Assembly: GCA_900765165.1 (NCBI GenBank)
Contig: CAAFQR010000003.1
Span: 1-64,000 of the forward strand
Direction of reading: 5' to 3'
Source of the DNA: Veillonellaceae bacterium
Lineage (GTDB): Bacteria > Bacillota > Negativicutes > Veillonellales > Veillonellaceae
DNA: 64,000 nt
Shown here piece after piece: positions 1 to 7,761 of this stretch. Position numbers and translations under genes: made by a program. The notes below the pieces were generated by a model. The model worked only from the letters and a program-made list of their open reading frames with translations. It was not told where the DNA came from and searched no databases. Within the stretch, counting starts at the first letter, position 1. Each line of letters starts with the position of its first letter.

Positions 1-27
1 GTTTTTAAAAAAGTGAGGAGGATTTGT

Positions 28-1212
28 ATGCTTCTTAGCTTTAGTTTTAAAAATTTCAGGTCGTATAGGGATGAGGCTGTATTTTCGTTGGAGACGGGGA
101 CTCGGTTGCGGCGTTTTAAGAGGGAGAATACGCATAGGACGGCTTTTGCCAGTGTTGTGAAGTCGGCGTTTTTATTTGGACCTAATGCAGGGGGGAAGTC
201 TAATTTGTTGAAGGCTTTTTCGGTGTTGCGTTCTTTGGTTGTATGTCCTACGAGTGACTCGGCGGAAGCGTTGCTGTGGGAGCCTTTTTGTAATAGTAAT
301 AATCCCACCGAATTTTCGGTTTTATTTACAAAGAATGGAATGCTGTTTGAGTACACGTTGCATTACACGGAGAAAGAGGTTGTTTATGAGCAGCTTAGCG
401 TAAATGACAAGGTTGTATTTCAACGTGATGGTCAGCGTGTTACGAGTAAAGAGTATTCTTTGCTAGAGAATTCTACGACTTTGCGAAGTAATCAATTGCT
501 GTTATATTGGGCACAAGATCTTAATTTGCCTGAAGCGGTAGATGCGTTTTCATGGTTTGAAGAAGATATTGTTGACTTAACAGAGCGCTTAGCTTTGGAT
601 GTTCAGTTGAGTCGTAACGAAGCGAAAATACTGAGTGATAGTGCGTTTAAAGAAAAATTCTTGTCCATTTTGCAGGCCGTTGATTTTAATATTTCCGATT
701 ATATAGTGAGTGAAGATACGGCGTTAAAGAGGCAAAAGTCAAGCGAGCAACTGCTATTTCAGCATAAATTTGACGACACTTCACTATATTTGCCAGTGAA
801 CCGAGAAAGTACAGGAATCAAGCGATTCGTTCAGCTACTTTTAGCAATTTTGCCGGAATTTGCGAGTGATAAAGTAATCCTTATTGACGGCTTTGAGCAA
901 TCATTTCACATCGAAATGATAAAAGTGCTGGTCAATTTGATGAACAAATGGAACGGGAATAATCAGTTTATTGTAACCACGCACGCGTTTAACGTTATGG
1001 ATCTGTTTTTGCGTCCGGACCAGATCTACTTTGCCGATAAAACACCTAACGGTACCAGTGAAGTTTATAGCTTATTTGACTTCGATGACGTTGCCGTAAC
1101 ACGAAGCGACTTTGATTATAAAAAACGATACCTGAAGGGTATGTTTGCCGGGATGCCGATAGTAAATACCACTTGGCTAGAGACTATCTTTGAAAAGGGT
1201 AATCGCAAATAG
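28..1212 (+). CDS. AAA/ABC-type ATP-binding protein (AAA_15/AAA_21-like), orphan
   Basis: A 394-residue ATPase of the SMC/ABC-like group often labelled AAA_15 or COG1106; relatives occur alone or in phage-defence and toxin-like loci, but no partner gene is visible here. ATG 28 is chosen because GAGGAGGA at 15-22 is an ideal ribosome binding site; the in-frame GTG at 13 lies inside that site. Visible motifs: the N-terminal FKNFRSY strand, a P-loop GPNAGGKSN at residues 51-59, a signature-like STGIKRF segment, a Walker B region ILIDGFEQSFH and a switch-type TTHAFNVMD. The residue after the Walker B Asp is Gly where Glu is usual, so hydrolysis may be slow or altered. The stop codon lies inside palindromic element A1. 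The promoter is outside the window. The ATPase fold is secure; the role is unknown. Confidence 0.8.
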   Translation: MLLSFSFKNFRSYRDEAVFSLETGTRLRRFKRENTHRTAFASVVKSAFLFGPNAGGKSNLLKAFSVLRSLVVCPTSDSAEALLWEPFCNSNNPTEFSVLFTKNGMLFEYTLHYTEKEVVYEQLSVNDKVVFQRDGQRVTSKEYSLLENSTTLRSNQLLLYWAQDLNLPEAVDAFSWFEEDIVDLTERLALDVQLSRNEAKILSDSAFKEKFLSILQAVDFNISDYIVSEDTALKRQKSSEQLLFQHKFDDTSLYLPVNRESTGIKRFVQLLLAILPEFASDKVILIDGFEQSFHIEMIKVLVNLMNKWNGNNQFIVTTHAFNVMDLFLRPDQIYFADKTPNGTSEVYSLFDFDDVAVTRSDFDYKKRYLKGMFAGMPIVNTTWLETIFEKGNRK

Positions 1213-1425
1213 CTGGCTTAGCCAACGTACTTGGCACTTCGATTTTTGTCACATTTCGTATGCTTTGAAAACAAACCGCACTCACCAAATTAAGTTCCGA
1301 AAACTACGCTAACGCAATGTTTTCTCCACTTAAATTTGGTGAGTGCTTTTCGTTTGGTATTTCATAGTGCTTAGCGAAATGTGACATAAAATCTGCGCCA
1401 AAGTATTTGGCGTGTATCCGGCTAT
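1209..1425. repeat. Palindromic structured element A, copy 1
   Basis: A long imperfect palindrome. The outer ends are ATAGCTGGC (1209-1217) and CCGGCTAT (1418-1425). A middle helix pairs GTCACATTTCG (from 1249) with CGAAATGTGAC (1375-1385). The apical stem pairs 1278-1295 with 1328-1346, with one bulged T, and closes on a 32-base loop at 1296-1327 that contains an inner GAAAAC/GTTTTC helix around CTAACGC. Copy 2 at 25372-25590 has the same layout and an almost identical loop, but its apical stem differs at several positions, all compensated on the other arm. The stop codon TAG of the upstream ATPase gene (1210-1212) is part of the left end. It may be a structured RNA, a 3'-end or terminator element, or a mobile palindrome; the family is not recognised. 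Confidence 0.75.
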
Positions 1426-1545
1426 TTGTGGATTCACCTTTTGGGCGATGCGTCTTTAGCCAAGTGTTTATTACTAGATGAATGGGGGGGACGCCCGAAC
1501 ATAATGCCTTGAGGTTCTATGTTGATGCCTTGCCCCCTCTTAATA

Positions 1546-1880
1546 CTTTAGCGGAAGCAAAACGGCCGAAGGGTCATGCAGATACGAACCATGCGGTGAT
1601 GAATCAGAAAATTGGGCTTAGCCGAGAATAAGTTGTGCAGAATAGTAAGTAGCGTCATGGCGAATGCCAATTTAAAGGTAAGCTGTCAAAGGGCTCCGTT
1701 ACAACCATGAACCGACCATTTGTGAAACAGAAGGGAGGAAATGGTTGTAACGGAGCCCTGCGTTACCTAAAGGACAAAGCAATGACGCTACTTACTGATG
1801 CCAAGGTACGATGGCGTACCAATTTTCTGATTCACCACCCGGGGCGTTCTTGTGAACCCGGCCGTTTTGCTCCGCTAAAG
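1546..1880. repeat. Palindromic structured element B, copy 1
   Basis: A nested inverted repeat of about 335 bp. The terminal helix pairs CTTTAGCGG...GCAAAACGGCCG (1546-1568) with 1859-1880. The next helix pairs 1595-1615 with 1819-1839. A middle helix pairs AGTAAGTAGCGTCAT (1644-1658) with 1782-1796. The apical stem is perfect over 18 bp (1691-1708 with 1741-1758). The 32-base loop 1709-1740 contains ACCGACCATT and GAAGGGAGGAA and is nearly identical in copy 2. Conserved single-strand-like blocks flank the terminal helix: GCGAACCATGCGGT-like on the left, CGTTCTTGTGAAC on the right. A 71-codon reading frame here (1707-1922) is not conserved in copy 2 and has no ribosome binding site. There is no T-tract after the apical stem, unlike copy 2. 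Confidence 0.75.
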
Positions 1881-2072
1881 CATGCTTTTCTTGAAAAATT
1901 TAATTTAAAAAACTCTACGTAGAACGATACAATATTTTTTTGTAATATTACGTTCCTAACATATCAAAAAACACAAATGTGTACTAGTAAAAACTATAAT
2001 TTTAAGGTACAATAATTATGGAAAATTCTGTAGGTATGTATTAATACTATAGAATAACGCTAGTAATAAATT
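1881..2072. other. AT-rich intergenic DNA upstream of the tps promoter
   Basis: AT-rich, non-coding. The only structure I see is an imperfect palindrome at 2025-2055 (arms ATTCTGTAGGTAT and ATACTATAGAAT), about 20 bases upstream of the -35 box of the probable tps promoter. It could be a regulator site or a fold. No gene is supported. Confidence 0.4.
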
Positions 2073-2101
2073 TTGAAATAGTTGCGTTATAAATCTATAC
2101 T
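2073..2101 (+). promoter_or_regulatory. Probable promoter of the tpsB-tpsA locus
   Basis: TTGAAA (2073-2078), a 17-bp spacer and TATACT (2096-2101) match the sigma-70/SigA consensus at 5 of 6 positions in each box. It implies a leader of roughly 200 nt before tpsB at 2306. No other upstream pair matches as well. Confidence 0.5.
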
Positions 2102-2305
2102 AATTTAGTTTAGTAAGGCGATGTATTTGTGTATTGTTGTAAATTTATAGATTGCCTAACATGTTTAATTAGAGTTAATAGGATAGAGAAAATCGATTAG
2201 TGTTTCTAATGGAATGATGAGGTTGTGTGGAAACTGCATTAGGACGCTAATGGATAAACGCTAGATTAGGGATAATTCGGTTAGGGAACATAAGGAGAGA
2301 ACATT

Positions 2306-4078
2306 ATGAATACGATACAGCGACAATGGAAGGGACGAAGAAAGGCTTGCATTACAGCCCTTTGTTTATTGAGTTTTAGCGGCGGTGTTCTTGGTGGCGG
2401 TGTGAGTTTAGCCGCGGCTCCGACTACGGCGAGCGCGTTGGCCGCATCAAATGCAGCATCGACAGCACTGCCGGATTTAACGCCGACGCAGCAGCAGCAG
2501 TTGCGTGCATCGGATTCGGGCACGCAGTTGTCGATGACGCGGCAGTATATTGAGCAGCAGCGTTTGGCTAAGGAGTTAGCGAAGGATCGAAATACGGGAA
2601 CTATTTCCGGTGTAGATACGTCAACAGATAAACAGGTCAAGGACCAGGTGACTTTTATTTTACAGGAAGTGGATGTACCGGATTCGAAGGTATTGACGAA
2701 GGATGAAATCCAGGCGGTCACTAAGCCGTACATCGGCAAACAGGCGACGGTGGATACGCTTTATAAAATCGTTGAGGATATCAACGCGTTGTATCAGTCG
2801 AAGGGCTACATCACCTGCAAAGCCTATTTGGCACCGCAGCGGATTAGCGGCGGTAAGGTAGTCATTTCACTGGTAGAAGGGGTGAACGGCACCGTTGAGG
2901 TGATGGGCAATCGCTATACGGACAAGGATTATGTGTTGAAGCGCATCCGATTGCCGAAGGGCGAAGTGCCGAACTTGAACGATATGAATAAGGATATGCT
3001 CCGGTTCAACGCCACCAATGATGCGCAGGTGCGGTTGGCGTTGAAGGCCGGCGCGGAAGCAGGCACGACGGATTACGAATTGACCGTCTATGAGCCGCAG
3101 CAATACGTGTTTGGACTTATTGCGGATAACATGGGCAGCCAGACCAGCGGCGTGTATCGTAAGGGTGTGTACTGGATGGACCGCAGCTTGACCGGCGCCC
3201 GAGATAACTTCCTTATCACCGGCGTGACGACGCAGGGCACGAAGTCGTTTAGTACATCGTACAGCCGGCCCATTGATACGAGTGGCACCACGTTGAACCT
3301 TAACTACAGTGCCAATACGACTAAGATTGTGAATGGCGACTTGAAGCCGCTCGATGTGCGCGGTCATGGTAGCGCGTACTCCATTGGGTTCACGAAACCG
3401 TTGGTGACGACGGAAAATATGAAGTCAGACATTGGCGTGTCCTTCAGCCAACAGCATTCCATTACGAATTTCATGCATGACCAGCTGTGGGTGGATGATA
3501 CGACGAAGGGCATCGACTTCTTCTATGACCAGACCAATTATAGTCCGGGCAGTGTTATTTACCAGCGACATGCGTACCGCTGGGGCACGGCGAATCGGTT
3601 GAACCCGGTGGCTGAAGGCTATGAAACGCGCAAGTTTGGTAAATATACGGGGAATTTTATTTATCAGCATGCGATGCAGGCCGGTCAGCTCTTTACGGCT
3701 AAGGCGGATCTGCAATTAGCATCGACGCAGTATTTAACACCATCTGAGCAGTTTTACATTGGCGGCATGTATAGTGTGCGCGGCTACAAGGAAAGCTTGT
3801 TGAGCGGCGATAGTGGCATGTATGTCGGTGTGGAATATTCGTGGCCCATGAACACGCGCCGCGATTTGAATGGCTTTATTTTCTTTGATTCTGGCCGCGT
3901 GTGGGGCGACAGCGCTTTTGATGACCATCAGCTGGCATCGACAGGCTTCGGCTTTAAGGCCAATATAGATAGTCATAATTATTTGAGTGTGGCGGTTGGA
4001 TTGCCGTTGATTCGGGACATCAATGGCACCGAACAAAGCCGTACGAGAGTTCATTTCACCTATAGTGGACAATTTTAG
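2306..4078 (+). CDS. TpsB two-partner secretion outer-membrane transporter (ShlB/FhaC/HecB family)
   Basis: A 590-residue Omp85-family pore that would export the TpsA exoprotein across the outer membrane. A basic N-terminus and hydrophobic signal peptide (about residues 1-37, ending in ALA-type residues) is followed by a linker, a POTRA region (about 110-265, with DVPDSKVLTKDEI, YQSKGYITCKAYL and a VMGNRYT strand) and a C-terminal 16-strand-type barrel. The family's lid-loop motif VRGY is at residues 491-494, and the protein ends in an aromatic residue (SGQF), as outer-membrane barrels do. ATG 2306 follows AAGGAGAG. tpsA starts 104 bp downstream, the classic tpsB-tpsA arrangement. An outer-membrane transporter with Firmicute housekeeping neighbours is the main argument for a Negativicutes host. 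Confidence 0.93.
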   Translation: MNTIQRQWKGRRKACITALCLLSFSGGVLGGGVSLAAAPTTASALAASNAASTALPDLTPTQQQQLRASDSGTQLSMTRQYIEQQRLAKELAKDRNTGTISGVDTSTDKQVKDQVTFILQEVDVPDSKVLTKDEIQAVTKPYIGKQATVDTLYKIVEDINALYQSKGYITCKAYLAPQRISGGKVVISLVEGVNGTVEVMGNRYTDKDYVLKRIRLPKGEVPNLNDMNKDMLRFNATNDAQVRLALKAGAEAGTTDYELTVYEPQQYVFGLIADNMGSQTSGVYRKGVYWMDRSLTGARDNFLITGVTTQGTKSFSTSYSRPIDTSGTTLNLNYSANTTKIVNGDLKPLDVRGHGSAYSIGFTKPLVTTENMKSDIGVSFSQQHSITNFMHDQLWVDDTTKGIDFFYDQTNYSPGSVIYQRHAYRWGTANRLNPVAEGYETRKFGKYTGNFIYQHAMQAGQLFTAKADLQLASTQYLTPSEQFYIGGMYSVRGYKESLLSGDSGMYVGVEYSWPMNTRRDLNGFIFFDSGRVWGDSAFDDHQLASTGFGFKANIDSHNYLSVAVGLPLIRDINGTEQSRTRVHFTYSGQF

Positions 4079-4158
4079 TAAATCGTGTGTAACTCATGTG
4101 TTGAAAGTAAGCAAATATCGTGTGAAATAAGTGCTAAATTCCGAACTGTGTGCATATA

Positions 4159-4178
4159 AGGGAAACTCCCTAGGAGGT
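4159..4178 (+). promoter_or_regulatory. Small hairpin abutting the tpsA ribosome binding site
   Basis: AGGGA-AAC-TCCCT (4159-4171) sits directly before the Shine-Dalgarno AGGAGGT (from 4172). It might modulate tpsA initiation. A comparable short palindrome lies before the ribosome binding site of the gene at 24944. Confidence 0.3.
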
Positions 4179-4182
4179 AGCT

Positions 4183-7100
4183 ATGAGCTATATACGTAAG
4201 TTTCAGCGTAAGCATATCCTACAAGAACTGAAACAGCAAGAGAAAAAGGAGAAATCCAATAAACGGGCTTGGGGTTATAGTGCGTTAGCCGCTATGACTA
4301 CCATTAGCCTATTAGTGCCGTCCATGGCATCGGCGGCCGTTGATGGCGTGGTGCGCTCTGACGGTGGCGTTAAGGACGTAACCGAAAATCGTGCCGATGT
4401 GTACGTTGGTAAAATGATTGATAGCAATAAAACGGGCGTTAATACGTTTTCGCAGTTTGACGTGAAGGCTAACGAAGTGGTGAACATGCACTTCAATCAG
4501 AAGGGCGGCGCCGATGTAGCGAATAACGTCATCAATATTGTGGATAGCAAGATTAATGTGTCCGGTACGGTTAATGCCATTAAAAATAACAAGGTAGGCG
4601 GGAATTTGTATTTCCTCAGCTCTCAAGGCATGGCGGTAACGCAGTCCGGCGTGATTAATGCAGGCTCCTTGCATGCTTTTGCGCCGTCGTCCGCAGAAAT
4701 CCAGGCGTTGAAGGATGATGTAGCGGCCGGTAATGCGGCGGTAGCCAATAAGTATATCGACTATACCGTGCATCGACCCAATGTAGGGACCATGACGTCC
4801 GGCCCTGATTCGGCATACAATGTAAGCTTGAATCCGACCGGTAGCATTGTTGTAAAAGGTAAAATCAACACCTATGGCGACGTTGGTTTACATGCGGCCA
4901 ATGTACAAATTGGCGGTACCGATTCGGACGCTACGAAAAAAACGGCGAAAGGCATCATTACGACGGGTGTGACGGATTTTTCCAGCTTGGTTAATGTGAC
5001 GAATGTGGAAGGCTCTAACTTGCCGACCATTGATGGTAATACCGGTGCTACCGAATTACAGGCCATGCAGCTTGGCAATGGCGATATCGTGCTGGAAGCG
5101 CGGGCGGCCAAACAGGTGGCAGACTCCACAGCAGATCCGGCTGGCGGCGAAGCGGCTAACAAGCTTTACATTCCGTTTTTAGGGAATTTGAGCAGCCCTG
5201 ACTTATTAGAAAAGCAAAGCTTTAATGCGAAGGTAACTATTAATGGTACGTTGGATGCAGCGCAGTCCACCAATGGGTCCATTAAGGTCGATGCTATAGC
5301 CAGAAATGAAAGTAATACAGCCCTAGTGGGCGTTGATGCTACTGTTGATGTGGTCAGTGGCAGTGTTTTACATGCGAAAAAGGACGTTGACGTTAAGGCT
5401 AGCGCCCTCAATATTTATATTGAGAAGGACAATGCGAAGACGAAAGCCGATTTTGACCCGACGGATACCGGGTCTGGCACCGGCATTGATGCCATCGGTC
5501 CGAAAGCATTAAGTGGTTTGCAGGATCTGGTGGCGTTGCCGAAGCTGACCGATGCGTCCATTGCGATTTTGAATAGCAATGCAACGGTAAATATTGGCAC
5601 TGATGCGGCGTTAACGGCGGATACAGGCGACGTGTCTGTTGGGGCGCGCAGTGATATGATGACGGTCATGGGGCCGCAGAAACCGACGTTCTTGCAGCGC
5701 TTAGCGGATATGATCACGATGCCTACGGTGGCGAATGCACAGCTGCCGTCTACAGGCGTTACGTTGCTTTTTGGCGACAATAATGCAACAGTTAACATCA
5801 ATGGGCAGCTGAAGGCGACCGCCGGCAATGTAAACGTTGATTCTTTAGCGCGTATGGATGCCAATGCGTATAACAATAATACACAGCGTTCGGAAATATC
5901 TGACAGCGCTAAGTATAACTTGTCCTTAACCTATGCGGATTTGGCGAATACGTCTAAGGTAACGGTTGCCGATACGGCGAAGCTGACGGCGTCTCAGGAT
6001 GTGAATGTCAAAGCTCGTAGCATTGAAAATGTAGATACGGACGTAAGCATTAACGTCAATGAGAACGCCGGCTTAGCAACGGTATTAAATCTTACCAAAT
6101 TTAATTCGACGACGAAGACGGATTTCAATGGTACGACTACCGGCCGTAATGTTACTATCGCGTCGGACCGCAAGGTTTATGAGTTAACGGCTACGGCGGA
6201 TGCGTCCATTGGCGCCAATGATTTGTATAAGCAAGTGGCCCGTGGCTTTGAGGCGGGAAGCAAGGGATTGTTGACAAGCATTAAAGGTGCCTTAGGATCT
6301 ACTGGTGAAGATGGACAATCGCCCCTTAGCTTGGGTGCTGCTGTTGGTTATTATGATATTCAAGGTAATACGGATACCGTTATTGGCAGCAAGGCAAAAA
6401 TCGACGCTACCGACGATGTGACGATTAAAGCGAATTCGTCGATTTTAGATACGAAATTCCATGTTATAGGTACTACCGGTTCGGTTAAGAAAAAGGATGC
6501 CCAAACTGGTGAGGATAAGAATTATGTTGTCAATGTAGGCGTTTTGTATGCCAATGTACTCAACAATGCAGGCGTCAAAATCGCTGACGGCAGTACTGAT
6601 GAGGGCACGGGTACGCCGAACTTGCAAGCCTCCCATATTCAGGGGAATACGGTAGTCATCAATGCTACGTCGGTGAAAAAATATAATCGCTTAACGCGGT
6701 TAAAACAGGCGGTTATCAATGCAGTTAATACGGCCGATGCAGCGAACGATGGTTTCACCAAGATTTATGATAAATTAACACCGGATGAACAGGCTTTGGT
6801 TAATGCGTACCGCGATAAAGTACAGGCTTATCGTGACAAGACAAAAGCCAAATTAGACGCTAAAAAATGGGACAATAATTTTGACGATACTGACCCTGAA
6901 ATGATGAGCGATGCGAAGTTCTATGAAATTATGACGGACACGGACCTCACCACAGGGGCTAATGATTTGCAGGTAGACCGCGATGCGTTGATGGCCCAAT
7001 TAAAAGCGGCCCATCCGGATCTCTTTGCTGGCGATGCCGATGCTTGGGGCGCTGTAAAAAATGGTGCCTCTGTTTTGGGCACCTTACTTGAATTTATCAA

Positions 7101-7746
7101 ATGGCGTAACTATGGAGATTTTGCAGTAGGTACGTCGGCTTCACTGCGCCGTTCTGACTCGCAGAATGAAACGAATAACAGTGTGGACAGCATCGTATTA
7201 TCCGGTAGCGTGGGCATTGTAAAGTCTACCAATGAAGCCATTGTGGAAGTGGGCACGCGTGCCATAACGGCGCTAGGTAATAAGGCGCGTACACCGCTGA
7301 ATGACGAAGATACGATTAACGCCGGCGAAGTGGATATTAAGGCGGAATCGAATTCTAAGACTGTTTACATAGGTGGTTTAGGTGGTATCGTACCGCTTGC
7401 CAATAGTTCCGGTGATACGTCCTTAGGTGGTACGGTTGCTTACCAGAAAATTAACGATAACTCCTTGGTAACGGTTAAGTCCGGCACGAGGATTAATGCA
7501 GCAAGTAGTGTCAATATTGATACTAAAAATACGACGAAAACCGTTAATGTTTCCATGGCTGTTGGTACCGGTAAATTTACGGTTGATGGTTCCTTCGGCG
7601 TGCTTGACGGCAATGCGAAGGCGTTAACCTTAATTGATAGAGGCGTTGTGATTAATTCAGGAGACGGCGGGGCTCATGGTATTCATTTAACAGCCCATAA
7701 TGATGCGGATATTGTGAATTTCTCCGGCGGCGCTGCGTGGTCGTAG
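4183..7746 (+). CDS. TpsA-type giant filamentous adhesin, N-terminal segment (ends at in-frame amber)
   Basis: The first 1187 residues of a very large secreted exoprotein resembling the leukotoxin LktA/filamentous haemagglutinin group. An extended signal peptide is visible: a charged stretch MSYIRKFQRKHILQELKQQ, then a hydrophobic core with MASAAVDG near residue 50. The TPS secretion domain follows (about 55-180), with NVINIVDSKINVSGT and GGNLYFLSSQGMAV motifs, then Asn/Thr/Val/Ala-rich beta-helix repeats. A more helical, charged insert lies around residues 840-960. ATG 4183 follows AGGAGGT. The frame stops at TAG 7744-7746 and the same frame continues at once (GSAVGMSLALN), so this is one gene interrupted by a single codon, most simply a CAG-to-TAG change. 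On its own the product would be a secreted N-terminal fragment. Confidence 0.88.
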   Translation: MSYIRKFQRKHILQELKQQEKKEKSNKRAWGYSALAAMTTISLLVPSMASAAVDGVVRSDGGVKDVTENRADVYVGKMIDSNKTGVNTFSQFDVKANEVVNMHFNQKGGADVANNVINIVDSKINVSGTVNAIKNNKVGGNLYFLSSQGMAVTQSGVINAGSLHAFAPSSAEIQALKDDVAAGNAAVANKYIDYTVHRPNVGTMTSGPDSAYNVSLNPTGSIVVKGKINTYGDVGLHAANVQIGGTDSDATKKTAKGIITTGVTDFSSLVNVTNVEGSNLPTIDGNTGATELQAMQLGNGDIVLEARAAKQVADSTADPAGGEAANKLYIPFLGNLSSPDLLEKQSFNAKVTINGTLDAAQSTNGSIKVDAIARNESNTALVGVDATVDVVSGSVLHAKKDVDVKASALNIYIEKDNAKTKADFDPTDTGSGTGIDAIGPKALSGLQDLVALPKLTDASIAILNSNATVNIGTDAALTADTGDVSVGARSDMMTVMGPQKPTFLQRLADMITMPTVANAQLPSTGVTLLFGDNNATVNINGQLKATAGNVNVDSLARMDANAYNNNTQRSEISDSAKYNLSLTYADLANTSKVTVADTAKLTASQDVNVKARSIENVDTDVSINVNENAGLATVLNLTKFNSTTKTDFNGTTTGRNVTIASDRKVYELTATADASIGANDLYKQVARGFEAGSKGLLTSIKGALGSTGEDGQSPLSLGAAVGYYDIQGNTDTVIGSKAKIDATDDVTIKANSSILDTKFHVIGTTGSVKKKDAQTGEDKNYVVNVGVLYANVLNNAGVKIADGSTDEGTGTPNLQASHIQGNTVVINATSVKKYNRLTRLKQAVINAVNTADAANDGFTKIYDKLTPDEQALVNAYRDKVQAYRDKTKAKLDAKKWDNNFDDTDPEMMSDAKFYEIMTDTDLTTGANDLQVDRDALMAQLKAAHPDLFAGDADAWGAVKNGASVLGTLLEFIKWRNYGDFAVGTSASLRRSDSQNETNNSVDSIVLSGSVGIVKSTNEAIVEVGTRAITALGNKARTPLNDEDTINAGEVDIKAESNSKTVYIGGLGGIVPLANSSGDTSLGGTVAYQKINDNSLVTVKSGTRINAASSVNIDTKNTTKTVNVSMAVGTGKFTVDGSFGVLDGNAKALTLIDRGVVINSGDGGAHGIHLTAHNDADIVNFSGGAAWS
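7744..7746 (+). other. In-frame amber codon interrupting tpsA
   Basis: TAG at 7744-7746 is flanked by codons in the same frame (TGG TCG TAG GGG TCG GCC GTA GGC ATG), with beta-helix coding on both sides. It may be a nonsense mutation, read-through, or a base-calling error. Confidence 0.85.
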
Positions 7747-7761
7747 GGGTCGGCCGTAGGC

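Noticed and set aside
1209..1880. Elements A and B as insertion sequences
   Set aside because: No transposase frame and no target-site duplication visible; a non-autonomous mobile palindrome remains possible and is discussed in the findings.
1707..1922. A 71-codon open frame across element B1
   Set aside because: No ribosome binding site, starts inside the apical stem, and the frame is not kept in copy B2.
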